This document shows positions 1-7,956 of a stretch of DNA of 64,000 nucleotides, piece by piece. Made by a program: the position numbers and the translations under genes. The DNA is from Antricoccus suffuscus (lineage in GTDB: Bacteria; Actinomycetota; Actinomycetes; Mycobacteriales; Antricoccaceae). The stretch is taken from positions 1 to 64,000 of the forward strand of contig NZ_PVUE01000015.1 in NCBI RefSeq assembly GCF_003003235.1, written 5' to 3'. The notes under the pieces were generated by a model. The model worked only from the letters and a program-made list of their open reading frames with translations. It was not told the origin of the DNA and ran no database searches. Position 1 is the first letter of the stretch. Each line of letters opens with the position of its first letter.

Positions 1-2
1 CG

Positions 3-890
3 ATGATCCGCCCCGCCGGGCACCCCGCCTACGGCGGGGCGATACCCGGCGCGGCGGCGTGGGACGCCGACGGGCAGTACCTGATCACCGACCCGAGCGA
101 GTCCACCGAAGCCGCCGCAGTGTTCGAGACGATCCGGGGACTCGCCGCGACGATCAACTTCACCGTCCCGCGCATCCCCGAGGTCACGATCAAGGTCACG
201 ATCCCCGCGCACGCGTTAGCCGGGTCCGACCTCGCCGGCACCGAAACCGGCACGCGCGGCGCCGGAGACGTGAATGGTGCCGACGCCTCGGACGATGCGG
301 GCGGTACCGGCCAAACGCAGGGTCGACCCGGTGGCAACACCAACAGCGGCAACACCGACAGTGCCAACCCGAACGATGCGGGTACGAACGATTCTGAAGC
401 CACCGACACGCTCAGTGCTGAAACGCGCCCGGAGGACCCGCACCGGCGGGCGGTCGCCGCGATCGAGGGGCTCGGGCCCATCGATGCCGACCTGGCCCGT
501 TACCTCGCACAGGACGCCCGCTGGCAACGGGTCATCACCGATCCCTACACCGGCGCGGTCCTCGATGTCGGCACCAAAACGTATCGCCCACCGGCACAGA
601 TGCGCCGCCGCGTCATCCAACGCGACCAGACCTGCCGCTTTCCTGGCTGCACCCGCCCCGCCGAACGTTGCGACGTCGACCACATCGACCCGCACCGCCC
701 CGACGGGACCGGCGGCACCACCGGCGACTGCAACCTGATCGCTCTGTGCAGACGCCACCATCGGCTGAAACACCAAACCAACTGGCGAGTGACACTGCAC
801 GACGACGCGTCGTGTGAATGGACCAGCCCCGCCGGGCGCAGATACCTCACCTATCCCGCCGACACCGACCCACCACCACAACGCGACTAG
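3..890 (+). CDS. DUF222/HNH endonuclease (13E12-type), C-terminal part only
   Basis: The reading frame is already open at the window edge, so the N-terminal DUF222 part lies mostly outside. A low-complexity Asn/Thr/Gly/Ala linker is seen at about residues 75-140. The last 80 residues form an HNH nuclease module: CRFPGCTRPAERCDVDHIDP, then LIALCRRHHRLKHQ. The Cys pairs would bind structural zinc and the DH/HH residues the catalytic metal. Proteins of this type (mycobacterial 13E12 repeat family) occur in many copies in actinobacterial genomes. They are presumed mobile or selfish nucleases, but their biological role is not settled. The true start cannot be given. A tRNA gene lies nearby on the other strand. 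Confidence 0.85.
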   Translation: MIRPAGHPAYGGAIPGAAAWDADGQYLITDPSESTEAAAVFETIRGLAATINFTVPRIPEVTIKVTIPAHALAGSDLAGTETGTRGAGDVNGADASDDAGGTGQTQGRPGGNTNSGNTDSANPNDAGTNDSEATDTLSAETRPEDPHRRAVAAIEGLGPIDADLARYLAQDARWQRVITDPYTGAVLDVGTKTYRPPAQMRRRVIQRDQTCRFPGCTRPAERCDVDHIDPHRPDGTGGTTGDCNLIALCRRHHRLKHQTNWRVTLHDDASCEWTSPAGRRYLTYPADTDPPPQRD

Positions 891-978
891 GGACGGGCGG
901 GCATAAGTTTCGGCGTTCTGCTCCAACACGCTTGAAGCGCGGCTTTGGCCGCTTCCACCTGATTGAGTGGACGACTTA

Positions 979-1024
979 AACGACAACACCCTCCTACTGT
1001 CGCTCGTAAGCGACGGCAAGAGGG
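979..1024 (-). terminator. Probable terminator of the tRNA-Leu gene
   Basis: Read on the minus strand just after the tRNA 3' end, this shows CCCTC, then a perfect GTCGCT-TACG-AGCGAC hairpin, then GAGGG pairing with the first block. A T-rich run (GTTGTCGTTT) follows. The fit to an intrinsic terminator is good, although the T-run is interrupted. Confidence 0.55.
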
Positions 1025-1036
1025 CGTCTCGCGTGG

Positions 1037-1109
1037 TAGCCCCGGTGGGATTCGAACCCACACTGGCGGTGGTTTGAGCACCGTGCCTCTGCCGTTGGGC
1101 TACAGGGCC
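1037..1109 (-). tRNA. tRNA-Leu(CAA) with a short variable loop
   Basis: This is a 73-nt cloverleaf on the minus strand. The anticodon stem CGGTG/CACCG encloses loop CTCAAAC (anticodon CAA, reading UUG). The T-arm is GTGGG-TTCGAAT-CCCAC, the discriminator base is A, and CCA is encoded at 1034-1036. The acceptor stem pairs fully but has a G1-U72 wobble end pair. The variable region is only 5 nt, so this is a class I shape, whereas bacterial leucine tRNAs normally have a long class II arm. The anticodon assignment is clear. Whether it is charged with leucine is uncertain. Confidence 0.85.
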
Positions 1110-1228
1110 TCGCCGATTCACGGTAGGTAGGTCACCAGCCGATGTTGGCAAGGTATATAGGGTAACCAGGTCGATTTCTCGTTCGCTAGTCGGGCGGTAC
1201 GACGAGGCGACCGTATTGGAGCGACCAC

Positions 1229-1897
1229 GTGACAGATCATGACCACCCCGAGTCCGCAGCCACCGATCTCCCGACCGGGATCGCGTCCGATCAGGTCGAG
1301 ATCGACCCGGCCGCAGCCGCACGGCCCGCGCCCCGGGTGATCATCGCCGAAGACGAAGCGTTGATCCGGCTCGACCTCAAGGAGATGCTCATCGAGGAAG
1401 GGTACGACGTCTGCGCCGAGGCCTCAGACGGGCAAGAGGCCATCGACTTCGCGGTCGAGCTACGACCGGACCTGGTCATCCTCGATGTGAAGATGCCAGG
1501 GGTCGACGGGTTGGCCGCGGCCGAGCGCATCTGCGCCGACAAGATCGCTCCCGTCGTCATCCTCACCGCCTTCAGCCAACGCGAACTCGTCGTGCGTGCC
1601 CGCGATGCGGGAGTCATGGGTTATCTGGTCAAACCATTTCAGAAGTCCGATCTAGTGCCGGCGATAGAGATGGCGGTGGCCCGCTTTGCGCAGATGCGCG
1701 CGCTCGATGAGGAAGTGGCCGAGCTCGGCGACCGCCTGGAGACTCGCAAGCTGGTCGACCGCGCGAAGGCGGCGTTGATGGTCGAGCACAAGCTGTCCGA
1801 GGCGGCGGCATTCCGTTGGATTCAACAGAGCGCCATGGAACGCCGTACGACGATGAAAGCGGTCGCGGCTGTGGTGCTCGAGAGCATTAAACGCTAG
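1229..1897 (+). CDS. pdtaR: ANTAR-domain response regulator (PdtaR-like)
   Basis: A 222-residue cytoplasmic response regulator. After a disordered N-terminal stretch of about 35 residues comes a receiver domain (about 36-150) with acidic pair E41-D42, phospho-acceptor D86 in ILDVKMPG, T113 and K135 in VKPF. The C-terminal ANTAR domain (about 162-222) has the typical AKAALM and RTTMKAVA segments. ANTAR proteins bind paired RNA hairpins and act by antitermination or translation control. In M. tuberculosis the homologue (Rv1626) is phosphorylated by the kinase PdtaS. No kinase gene is next to it here. The GTG start gives the expected N-terminus. The neighbouring liv operon is a possible but unproven target. 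Confidence 0.93.
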   Translation: MTDHDHPESAATDLPTGIASDQVEIDPAAAARPAPRVIIAEDEALIRLDLKEMLIEEGYDVCAEASDGQEAIDFAVELRPDLVILDVKMPGVDGLAAAERICADKIAPVVILTAFSQRELVVRARDAGVMGYLVKPFQKSDLVPAIEMAVARFAQMRALDEEVAELGDRLETRKLVDRAKAALMVEHKLSEAAAFRWIQQSAMERRTTMKAVAAVVLESIKR

Positions 1898-1899
1898 CC

Positions 1900-1937
1900 T
1901 GACCAGGTCAACTGACCCGAAGGGTAGTACCTGGTCA
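1900..1937 (+). terminator. Nested stem-loop after pdtaR
   Basis: Outer arms TGACCAGGT (1900-1908) and ACCTGGTCA (1929-1937) are perfect complements. Inside them ACCC-GAA-GGGT (1915-1925) forms a second hairpin. It follows the pdtaR stop codon by a few bases, and a short T-run (ATTTTC) comes soon after. Most likely an intrinsic terminator. Confidence 0.5.
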
Positions 1938-1975
1938 CCAATTTTCACGCGATTCCGCGAACACCGAATATTGCT

Positions 1976-2014
1976 GTTCGGTCACGAAGGCGAGTTCGGT
2001 CACAAATATGAAAC
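1976..2014 (+). promoter_or_regulatory. GlnR-like half-site and direct repeat upstream of livJ
   Basis: The ten-base word GTTCGGTCAC occurs twice (1976-1985 and 1994-2003). The second copy runs into GTCAC-N6-GAAAC (1999-2014), which fits the a-b box of the actinobacterial GlnR consensus. It lies about 95 bp upstream of livJ, a sensible place for nitrogen control of an amino acid importer. Only one box is clear. A further inverted repeat GCCGGA-ACTA-TCCGGC sits at 2058-2073. Inference only. Confidence 0.35.
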
Positions 2015-2107
2015 ATTCGGGCGGTACATTTTTTCGCCTGTAGACGACAAGGATCTGGCCGGAACTATCCGGCACTTGCGTCGAAGAATGAACTATCGGA
2101 GGTTAGC

Positions 2108-3319
2108 GTGGTCCGTCGACCGTTGTACGGCGCTGTCGCAGCGTGTGCGATTCTCGCCGTCGTCGCAACAGGCTGTGGCGAAAAGAAAACGAACAGCAGC
2201 AGCAGCAGTGGGTCGTCCGGCACGCCGACGATCCAGCCGCTCGAACAGATCACGAAGGAAGGCAAGAAGGTTCCTGAGGCCGCAGCGAGCACGCCGGCCG
2301 ATCCGGCGGGTGACGGCAAGGCCAAGTGCTCGGGCGTGAAGCTCGGATTCGCCGGGGCCCAAACCGGTGATAACGCCGCGCTCGGCATCAACATCCTCAA
2401 CGGCATGAAGACCGCCGTCGACAAACACAACAAGGCCAACCCGGACTGCCAGGTCGAGATCGCGCCGTTCGACACCGAAGGTACGCCGGAGAAGGCGACC
2501 CAGGTCGCGCCGTCCATCGTGCAGGACAACTCGGTCATCGGTCTGCTTGGCCCGGCGTTCTCCGGCGAGAGCAAGGCCGTCGACGACCAGTTCAACCAGG
2601 CTGGTCTCGTGTCCGTCACCGCATCGGCAACTAACCCGGACCTCGCCAAACAGGGCTGGAAGACGTTCTTCCGCGGCCTCGCCAACGACGCGGTCCAGGG
2701 ACCGGCCGTCGCGGCGTACATCAAGGACAGCTTGAAGGCTAAGAAGGTCTGTGTCGTCAAGGACGACTCGGACTACGGCATCGGCTTGGCTAAGGAAATC
2801 AGCGATACGCTTGGCAGCCTCGTCACCTGCAACGAAGACGTGAAGACCAAGCAGAAGGAATTCTCCGCGGTCGTCAACGCGATCAAGAGCGCCAACGTCG
2901 ATGTCGTGTTCTACTCCGGTTACTACGCCGAGGCGTCTCCGTTCGTGCAGCAGCTGCGCCAGGGTGGCGTAAAGGCGAAGTTCATGTCGGCAGACGGCGT
3001 GAAGGATCCGGAGTTCGTCAAGGGCGCCGGTTCGGCCGCCAAGGGCGCGATTCTGTCCTGCCCGTGCGGTCCTGCTGACGACACATTCGCCAAGTCGTAC
3101 GGCGAGGCAACCGGTGGCAAGGTGCCCGGCACCTACTCGGTCGAAGGTTATGACCTTGCGACGATCATGCTCAAGGGAATCGACTCCGGTGCAGTCACCC
3201 GGCCGGCTTTGCTCGACTACGTGAAGAGCTACGACGGTGACGGCATCGCCCGCCACTACAAGTGGGACAACACCGGCGAGCTCGCTGAGACCAACATCTG
3301 GATCTACGAGGTCAAGTAG
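2108..3319 (+). CDS. livJ: Branched-chain amino acid ABC transporter, substrate-binding lipoprotein
   Basis: A 403-residue extracytoplasmic solute receptor of the Leu/Ile/Val-binding (periplasmic binding protein type 1) family. Residues 1-22 form a lipoprotein signal, with lipobox VATGC placing the lipidated Cys at 23. A Ser-rich tether follows. The mature part has the family hallmarks KLGFAGAQTGDNAALG near the start, LLGPAFSGES in the ligand cleft and KVCVVKDDSDYGIG. The GTG start is preceded by GGAGG at 2099-2103. First gene of livJHMGF. The strong hairpin before livH suggests it is expressed more than the permease genes. The exact substrate (branched-chain amino acid or another small amide) cannot be read from sequence. 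Confidence 0.92.
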   Translation: MVRRPLYGAVAACAILAVVATGCGEKKTNSSSSSGSSGTPTIQPLEQITKEGKKVPEAAASTPADPAGDGKAKCSGVKLGFAGAQTGDNAALGINILNGMKTAVDKHNKANPDCQVEIAPFDTEGTPEKATQVAPSIVQDNSVIGLLGPAFSGESKAVDDQFNQAGLVSVTASATNPDLAKQGWKTFFRGLANDAVQGPAVAAYIKDSLKAKKVCVVKDDSDYGIGLAKEISDTLGSLVTCNEDVKTKQKEFSAVVNAIKSANVDVVFYSGYYAEASPFVQQLRQGGVKAKFMSADGVKDPEFVKGAGSAAKGAILSCPCGPADDTFAKSYGEATGGKVPGTYSVEGYDLATIMLKGIDSGAVTRPALLDYVKSYDGDGIARHYKWDNTGELAETNIWIYEVK

Positions 3320-3335
3320 TACGGACACATCACAT

Positions 3336-3393
3336 CGGTGACGGTTTCACCGCCGCCAACACGCATGCGGCCGGGCCCTTCCGGTCCGGCCGC
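3336..3393 (+). promoter_or_regulatory. Intra-operon hairpins between livJ and livH
   Basis: Two hairpins lie in the 109-bp gap. The first is CGGTGA-CGGTT-TCACCG at 3336-3352. The second, at 3367-3393, is an 11-bp stem beginning GCGGCCGG and ending CCGGCCGC with loop CTTCC, flanked on both sides by ACGCAT. No U-tract follows. The probable job is mRNA stabilisation or partial attenuation, so that more LivJ than permease is made. Confidence 0.5.
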
Positions 3394-3428
3394 ACGCATG
3401 TCCAATGCCTTATCGATAAGGATTCTGG

Positions 3429-4436
3429 ATGCACATAACATTGGCAGCGACCACGCTCGCCGATACTTGGATTTCGTTCGATACCAGTAGCCTGATCAGG
3501 GATTTCTGGTCGCTGACGACGGACGGTCTCACGTACGGCGCGATCTACGCGCTCATCGCCATCGGCTACACACTTGTCTACGGCGTGCTTCGACTTATCA
3601 ACTTCGCGCATTCCGAGGTATTCCTCGTCGGCATGTTTGCGCAGTACTTCATCTTGCAAGCGCTCGGGTTCACACCCGCGGCGGACGCCTATAACGAGGG
3701 CGTCGCGCTCACGGTCGTCTACCTGATTGTGGCGATGCTGATCGCGATGATCGCCTCCGGGGCGACGGCCGTGATTATTGAGCGGGTCGCTTACCGGCCA
3801 CTGCGCAAACGCGGTGCGCCGCCACTGGTCTTCCTCATCACTGCAATCGGCGCCTCGCTGGCTATCCAGCAGGCGTTCTTTGTGTGGCGGGGGCAGAACC
3901 CAGAGCCGCAGATCCGGTTGATGACACCGGTCCACGTTTTCAACATCTTTTCCGCGCAGATCGACAACGTCCAGATCATGATTGTCGTTTCGGCCGTTAT
4001 CTTGATGATCCTGGCCGACTCGTTCGTCAACCGGACGAAGTTCGGTCGCGGCATCCGGGCCGTCGCGCAGGACCCCACGACCGCCCGGCTGATGGGGGTC
4101 AACCCGGAGAAAGTCATCATGACGACCTTCCTCGTCGGGGGAATCCTCGCCGGCGCCGCCGCACTGCTGTACACCATCAAAATCCCGCAGGGCATTGTCT
4201 TCTCCGGCGGCTTCCTGCTCGGTATCAAAGCGTTCGCCGCCGCCGTCCTCGGTGGCATCGGCAACCTGCGCGGCGCGCTCCTCGGAGGCCTCCTCCTCGG
4301 AGTCTCCGAGAACTGGGGCCAGGCACTGTTCGGTGGTGCCTGGCGTGACGTCGTGGCATTCGTGCTGCTGATCGCCGTACTGATGTTCCGGCCATCGGGG
4401 ATTCTCGGTGAGTCTCTAGGGAGGGCTCGAGCATGA
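3429..4436 (+). CDS. livH: Branched-chain amino acid ABC transporter permease LivH
   Basis: A 335-residue polytopic membrane protein with about eight hydrophobic helices. The LivH signature GLTYGAIYALIAIGYTLVYG sits near the N-terminus, and the cytoplasmic coupling segment is DPTTARLMGVNPEKV (about residue 215). LivH pairs with LivM to form the import channel in the cytoplasmic membrane. AAGG at 3418-3421 is placed 7 nt before the ATG. The gene overlaps livM by the ATGA junction, which implies translational coupling. Length and motifs are normal for the family. Confidence 0.95.
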   Translation: MHITLAATTLADTWISFDTSSLIRDFWSLTTDGLTYGAIYALIAIGYTLVYGVLRLINFAHSEVFLVGMFAQYFILQALGFTPAADAYNEGVALTVVYLIVAMLIAMIASGATAVIIERVAYRPLRKRGAPPLVFLITAIGASLAIQQAFFVWRGQNPEPQIRLMTPVHVFNIFSAQIDNVQIMIVVSAVILMILADSFVNRTKFGRGIRAVAQDPTTARLMGVNPEKVIMTTFLVGGILAGAAALLYTIKIPQGIVFSGGFLLGIKAFAAAVLGGIGNLRGALLGGLLLGVSENWGQALFGGAWRDVVAFVLLIAVLMFRPSGILGESLGRARA

Positions 4437-5623
4437 CTGTTTCGCAGACGTCGCCGCAGAAGCCCGACAAAGGGCTGCTGGACAAGTTGCCCAGTGTGGG
4501 CAATCCCGTACGCCGTTGGTGGGAAGGGCTGGGCAAACCGGTCAAGCTCACCATCACGATTGCGTTCCTGATCTTCTTGGTCATCCTGCCGCTGCTCAAC
4601 CCGCCCGGCATCAGCACCGACAGCGCCGGCCTCCAGTTCAGCAACGTGCTCGCGGAATGCGCGCGCACCGGGCTGATTGCCCTCGGGCTCAACGTCGTCG
4701 TCGGCCTGGCCGGGCTGCTGGACCTCGGGTACGTCGGGTTCTTCGCGGTCGGCGCGTACGTCGTCGCGTTGCTCTCCAGCCCCGACAGCGAGCTGGCGCT
4801 GCGCTGGTCGTGGCTGGCCTGTGTGCCGATCGCGATGGTCGTCACCGCGCTATCGGGACTGCTGCTGGGATTACCCACGCTGCGACTACGCGGTGACTAT
4901 CTGGCGATCGTGACACTCGGTTTCGGTGAGATCGTCCGGCTACTCGCTGACAATATCGGTCCGCTGAAAGGGCAGACCGGGTTCGCCCGGGTCGCGTTCC
5001 CTGTCGTCGGGACGAGCGACTCGCGACCATTCGGGTTCTTCTCCAACGCCAACAACGCCAAACCGTTCACCTCGGGCCTTGCTTGGTACTGGCTGATCAT
5101 CGTGTTGATCCTGCTCATGCTCTGGGCGGTCAGCAACCTGGAGCACTCACGCGTCGGACGCGCCTGGATTGCCCTGCGTGAGGATGAGGACGCCGCGGAG
5201 ATCATGGGCGTGAGCACGTTTAAGTACAAACTGTGGGCCTTCGCGATAGGCGCCGCGATCGGAGGGCTCTCTGGGGCGCTGATGGCTGGCCAAGTCCAGT
5301 TCGTCAACAACCAGAAGTTCGACGTCGTCACGTCGATGCTCTTCCTGTCCGCCGTCGTGCTCGGCGGACAGGGCAACAAGCTCGGCGTTCTGCTCGGCGC
5401 GTTCTTGATCGTTTACATCCCGTCGCGGTTCACCGTCATCGCCGAGTGGAAGTTCCTGATCTTCGGCGTCGCGCTGATCGTGCTCATGCTCTTCCGGCCG
5501 CAGGGGTTGATCCCCGCGCGACATCGATTACTCGGGGCCGACCTACCGAAGGACGCGACGATCGACTACGAGCCTGACGAAGAGGTGGACGGCGTACCGC
5601 CGACGAACAGGGAGGCGCTATGA
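4433..5623 (+). CDS. livM: Branched-chain amino acid ABC transporter permease LivM
   Basis: A 396-residue integral membrane permease, the partner of LivH. About 40 polar cytoplasmic residues precede the first helix. The family motif GLNVVVGLAGLLDLGYVGFF is present at about residues 83-102, and the EAA-like coupling loop is ALREDEDAAEIMGVSTFKYK. The tail after the last helix (about residue 360 on) is polar and acidic. The start overlaps the livH stop by 4 nt (ATGA) and its own stop overlaps livG in the same way, so the three genes are tightly coupled. Confidence 0.95.
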   Translation: MTVSQTSPQKPDKGLLDKLPSVGNPVRRWWEGLGKPVKLTITIAFLIFLVILPLLNPPGISTDSAGLQFSNVLAECARTGLIALGLNVVVGLAGLLDLGYVGFFAVGAYVVALLSSPDSELALRWSWLACVPIAMVVTALSGLLLGLPTLRLRGDYLAIVTLGFGEIVRLLADNIGPLKGQTGFARVAFPVVGTSDSRPFGFFSNANNAKPFTSGLAWYWLIIVLILLMLWAVSNLEHSRVGRAWIALREDEDAAEIMGVSTFKYKLWAFAIGAAIGGLSGALMAGQVQFVNNQKFDVVTSMLFLSAVVLGGQGNKLGVLLGAFLIVYIPSRFTVIAEWKFLIFGVALIVLMLFRPQGLIPARHRLLGADLPKDATIDYEPDEEVDGVPPTNREAL

Positions 5624-6531
5624 CCGCCGAGATACCGGCAGATACCAATATCGAGGCGCACTCGGCGTTGGCAGACCTTCCTGAGGAACGCGCCGCCGAG
5701 GTTGCCGAGACGATCGAGGGACGCGACGCCGGCAAGGCCGGCGAGACCCTCGTGCACATCGACCACGTCACGATGAAGTTCGGCGGCCTGGTCGCGCTCG
5801 ACGATGTCGACTTCACGATCCGGCGGGGCGAGATACTCGGCCTGATCGGTCCCAACGGGGCCGGTAAGACCACTTGCTTCAATGCGATGACCGGCGTCTA
5901 TCGCCCGACCAGCGGGACGGTCATTTTCGACGGTAAACCGCTGACCAAGGTCAAGCGAAACAAGATCACCCGACTGGGCATCGCGCGGACCTTCCAGAAC
6001 ATCCGGCTGTTCCCGACGATGACGGCCCTGGAAAACGTGGTCGTCGGTGCAGATGCGCGACACCACACCTCGGTCCCGGGAGCGTTGTTTCGGTCTGCGC
6101 GCCACCGCCGCGAGGAACGTGAGGCGATCGACCGCGCCGTGGCGCTGCTCGAGTTCGTCGGTATCGGCGACCGGGCGGGGGACCAGGCGCGTAACCTTCC
6201 CTACGGCTATCAGCGTCGGCTCGAGATCGCTCGCGCGATGGCAACCGAGCCGAAACTGCTGTGCCTGGACGAGCCGGCCGCCGGGTTCAACCCGGCCGAA
6301 AAAGTCGAGCTGATGGGGCTGATCAAACAGATCCGCGACCAGGGCTACACGGTGCTGTTGATCGAACACGACATGCGGCTGGTGATGGGCGCGACCGATC
6401 GCATCGTCGTACTGGAATTTGGACGGAAGATAGCCGAAGGTACGCCGGAGCAGATCCGCGACAACCCCGCCGTCATTGCGGCGTACCTCGGCGTACCCGA
6501 CGAGGAGGTGGATCTCGATGGCGATGCTTGA
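5620..6531 (+). CDS. livG: Branched-chain amino acid ABC transporter ATPase LivG
   Basis: A 303-residue ABC ATPase. Walker A GPNGAGKTT is at about 77-85, the signature-like segment is NLPYGYQRRLEIARAM, Walker B is LLCLDEPAAG, and the His-switch is LIEHDMRLVM. The segment GIARTFQNIRLFPTMTALEN is diagnostic of LivG. An acidic N-terminal extension of about 42 residues precedes the nucleotide-binding fold and is longer than usual for the family; there is no better start inside it. It powers LivHM together with LivF. The start overlaps the livM stop by 4 nt. Confidence 0.94.
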   Translation: MTAEIPADTNIEAHSALADLPEERAAEVAETIEGRDAGKAGETLVHIDHVTMKFGGLVALDDVDFTIRRGEILGLIGPNGAGKTTCFNAMTGVYRPTSGTVIFDGKPLTKVKRNKITRLGIARTFQNIRLFPTMTALENVVVGADARHHTSVPGALFRSARHRREEREAIDRAVALLEFVGIGDRAGDQARNLPYGYQRRLEIARAMATEPKLLCLDEPAAGFNPAEKVELMGLIKQIRDQGYTVLLIEHDMRLVMGATDRIVVLEFGRKIAEGTPEQIRDNPAVIAAYLGVPDEEVDLDGDA

Positions 6532-7237
6532 GCTGCACGACGTGGTGGTTAACTACGGCGCGATCGAGGCCCTCCATGGGTTGTCGTTACAGGTCGAGGA
6601 GGGTCAGGTCGTCAGCCTGATCGGCGCGAACGGCGCCGGCAAGACGACGACGATGCGGGCGATCTCGGGGGTGCGCCCTCTGACGTCCGGCAAGATCATC
6701 TTCGAGGGCGCGGACATTACCCGGATGCCTGCACACAATCGGGTCGCCGAGGGCATTTGCCAGTCGCCGGAAGGCCGCGGCGTATTTCCCGGAATGACGG
6801 TGCTGGAGAACCTCGACATGGGGACCTTCGCGCGAAAGTTCCCGTCCAAGGCGCAATACAACGAGATGGTCGAGCACATCTTCGGTCTCTTCCCGCGGCT
6901 CGAGGAACGCAAGGGCCAGAAGGGCGGCCTGCTTTCCGGTGGCGAGCAGCAGATGCTGGCGATTGGACGGGCGCTCATGGCACGCCCGAAGCTGCTGCTA
7001 CTCGACGAGCCGTCGCTTGGCTTGGCGCCCAAGATCATCCAGCAGATCCTGCAGATCATCACCGGCATCAACAAAGACGGCACCACGGTCCTTCTCGTTG
7101 AACAAAATGCGCAGGGCGCCTTGTCACGATCGCACTTTGCATACATTCTTGAGACTGGCGCTGTGACGAAGTCCGGACCGGGCAAGCAGCTATTGACCGA
7201 TCCAGCGGTGAAAGAGGCTTACCTCGGCGTCGCCTGA
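6518..7237 (+). CDS. livF: Branched-chain amino acid ABC transporter ATPase LivF
   Basis: A 239-residue ABC ATPase that completes the liv operon. Walker A GANGAGKTTT, segment GICQSPEGRGVFPGMTVLEN (typical of LivF), signature LLSGGEQQMLAIGRALM, Walker B LLLLDEPSLGL and VEQNAQ are all present. The ATG at 6518 is preferred because GAGGAGG lies 8 nt upstream. It overlaps the end of livG by 14 nt. A longer frame back to 6476 exists but lies wholly inside livG and lacks a ribosome-binding site. No convincing terminator follows. Confidence 0.94.
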   Translation: MAMLELHDVVVNYGAIEALHGLSLQVEEGQVVSLIGANGAGKTTTMRAISGVRPLTSGKIIFEGADITRMPAHNRVAEGICQSPEGRGVFPGMTVLENLDMGTFARKFPSKAQYNEMVEHIFGLFPRLEERKGQKGGLLSGGEQQMLAIGRALMARPKLLLLDEPSLGLAPKIIQQILQIITGINKDGTTVLLVEQNAQGALSRSHFAYILETGAVTKSGPGKQLLTDPAVKEAYLGVA

Positions 7238-7316
7238 GGCGGGCCTGAGTCCCGTTACTTCGGGCGCTCGGGCACGGCGTACGGTAGACCACTGTGCGCA
7301 CTGGAGGTGTAGTTGA

Positions 7317-7919
7317 ATGACTCGCGCAGCGCTACCTGTCCGCGATGCGCAGCCTGATGACATCGTCGCGATCATGCACCTGACGGCGACTGTCTTGGAT
7401 GAATCCGAGGGGCACTCCCACGCGGGCGTCCGCCGACTCCTCGAGGGCCCGGACATGCGCAACCGTCAGACCCAGTTTGAGAAACTGCTCACCGATGCCG
7501 ACGTTCGCACCATCGTGGCCACTGACCCGCTCGATGACACGGTGGTCACCGGCGTCGCGGTCCTGTCCAGGGACACGATCAGCGCGGTCTTCGAGTCGCC
7601 GGCCATTTTCGTCAACTACCTATTGGTGCCGGACAACTTCCGCAACCGCGGCATTGGCAAGGCCCTGCTGTGCGAGGCGACCCGGTACGCCGACCGCTGC
7701 GGCGCCAAGCACCTCATCGTGGGCGTCAGCTCCACTGCCCGCGAGACCAACCGCTACTACGCGCGGCTCGGTTTCGCGCCCCTGGTCGTACGCCGGATCG
7801 CATCCGTAGCACATTTGCGCAAGTCGTTGGGAATGGCTTCGACGTACGCCGAACGACTGCGGATTCCGTTGAATTTCGGTCGTCGAGCGCAGAGAGCGCA
7901 GAGAGCGCAGCGAACCTAG
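7317..7919 (+). CDS. GNAT family N-acetyltransferase
   Basis: A 200-residue protein with a Gcn5-related acetyltransferase fold. The acetyl-CoA pyrophosphate loop is seen as NFRNRGIGKALLCEA (about residues 107-121), followed by the beta-5/alpha-4 region with an N-x-x-Y-Y motif (TNRYYARLGFAPL). Nothing identifies the acceptor substrate. GGAGG at 7303-7307 supports the ATG start. The C-terminus ends in a short repeated Arg/Ala/Gln stretch from three GCAGAGAGC-like repeats, which may be dispensable. It converges with the thioesterase gene to its right. Confidence 0.8.
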   Translation: MTRAALPVRDAQPDDIVAIMHLTATVLDESEGHSHAGVRRLLEGPDMRNRQTQFEKLLTDADVRTIVATDPLDDTVVTGVAVLSRDTISAVFESPAIFVNYLLVPDNFRNRGIGKALLCEATRYADRCGAKHLIVGVSSTARETNRYYARLGFAPLVVRRIASVAHLRKSLGMASTYAERLRIPLNFGRRAQRAQRAQRT

Positions 7920-7956
7920 CCGAGACGTAGTGCGTGACAGGTGTCCGTAACCGCGG

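Noticed and set aside
2108-7237. Urea/short-chain amide transporter (urtABCDE) instead of livJHMGF
   Set aside because: The receptor and ATPases fit Liv better and no urease genes are near. A single-box GlnR site alone is not enough to switch the call.
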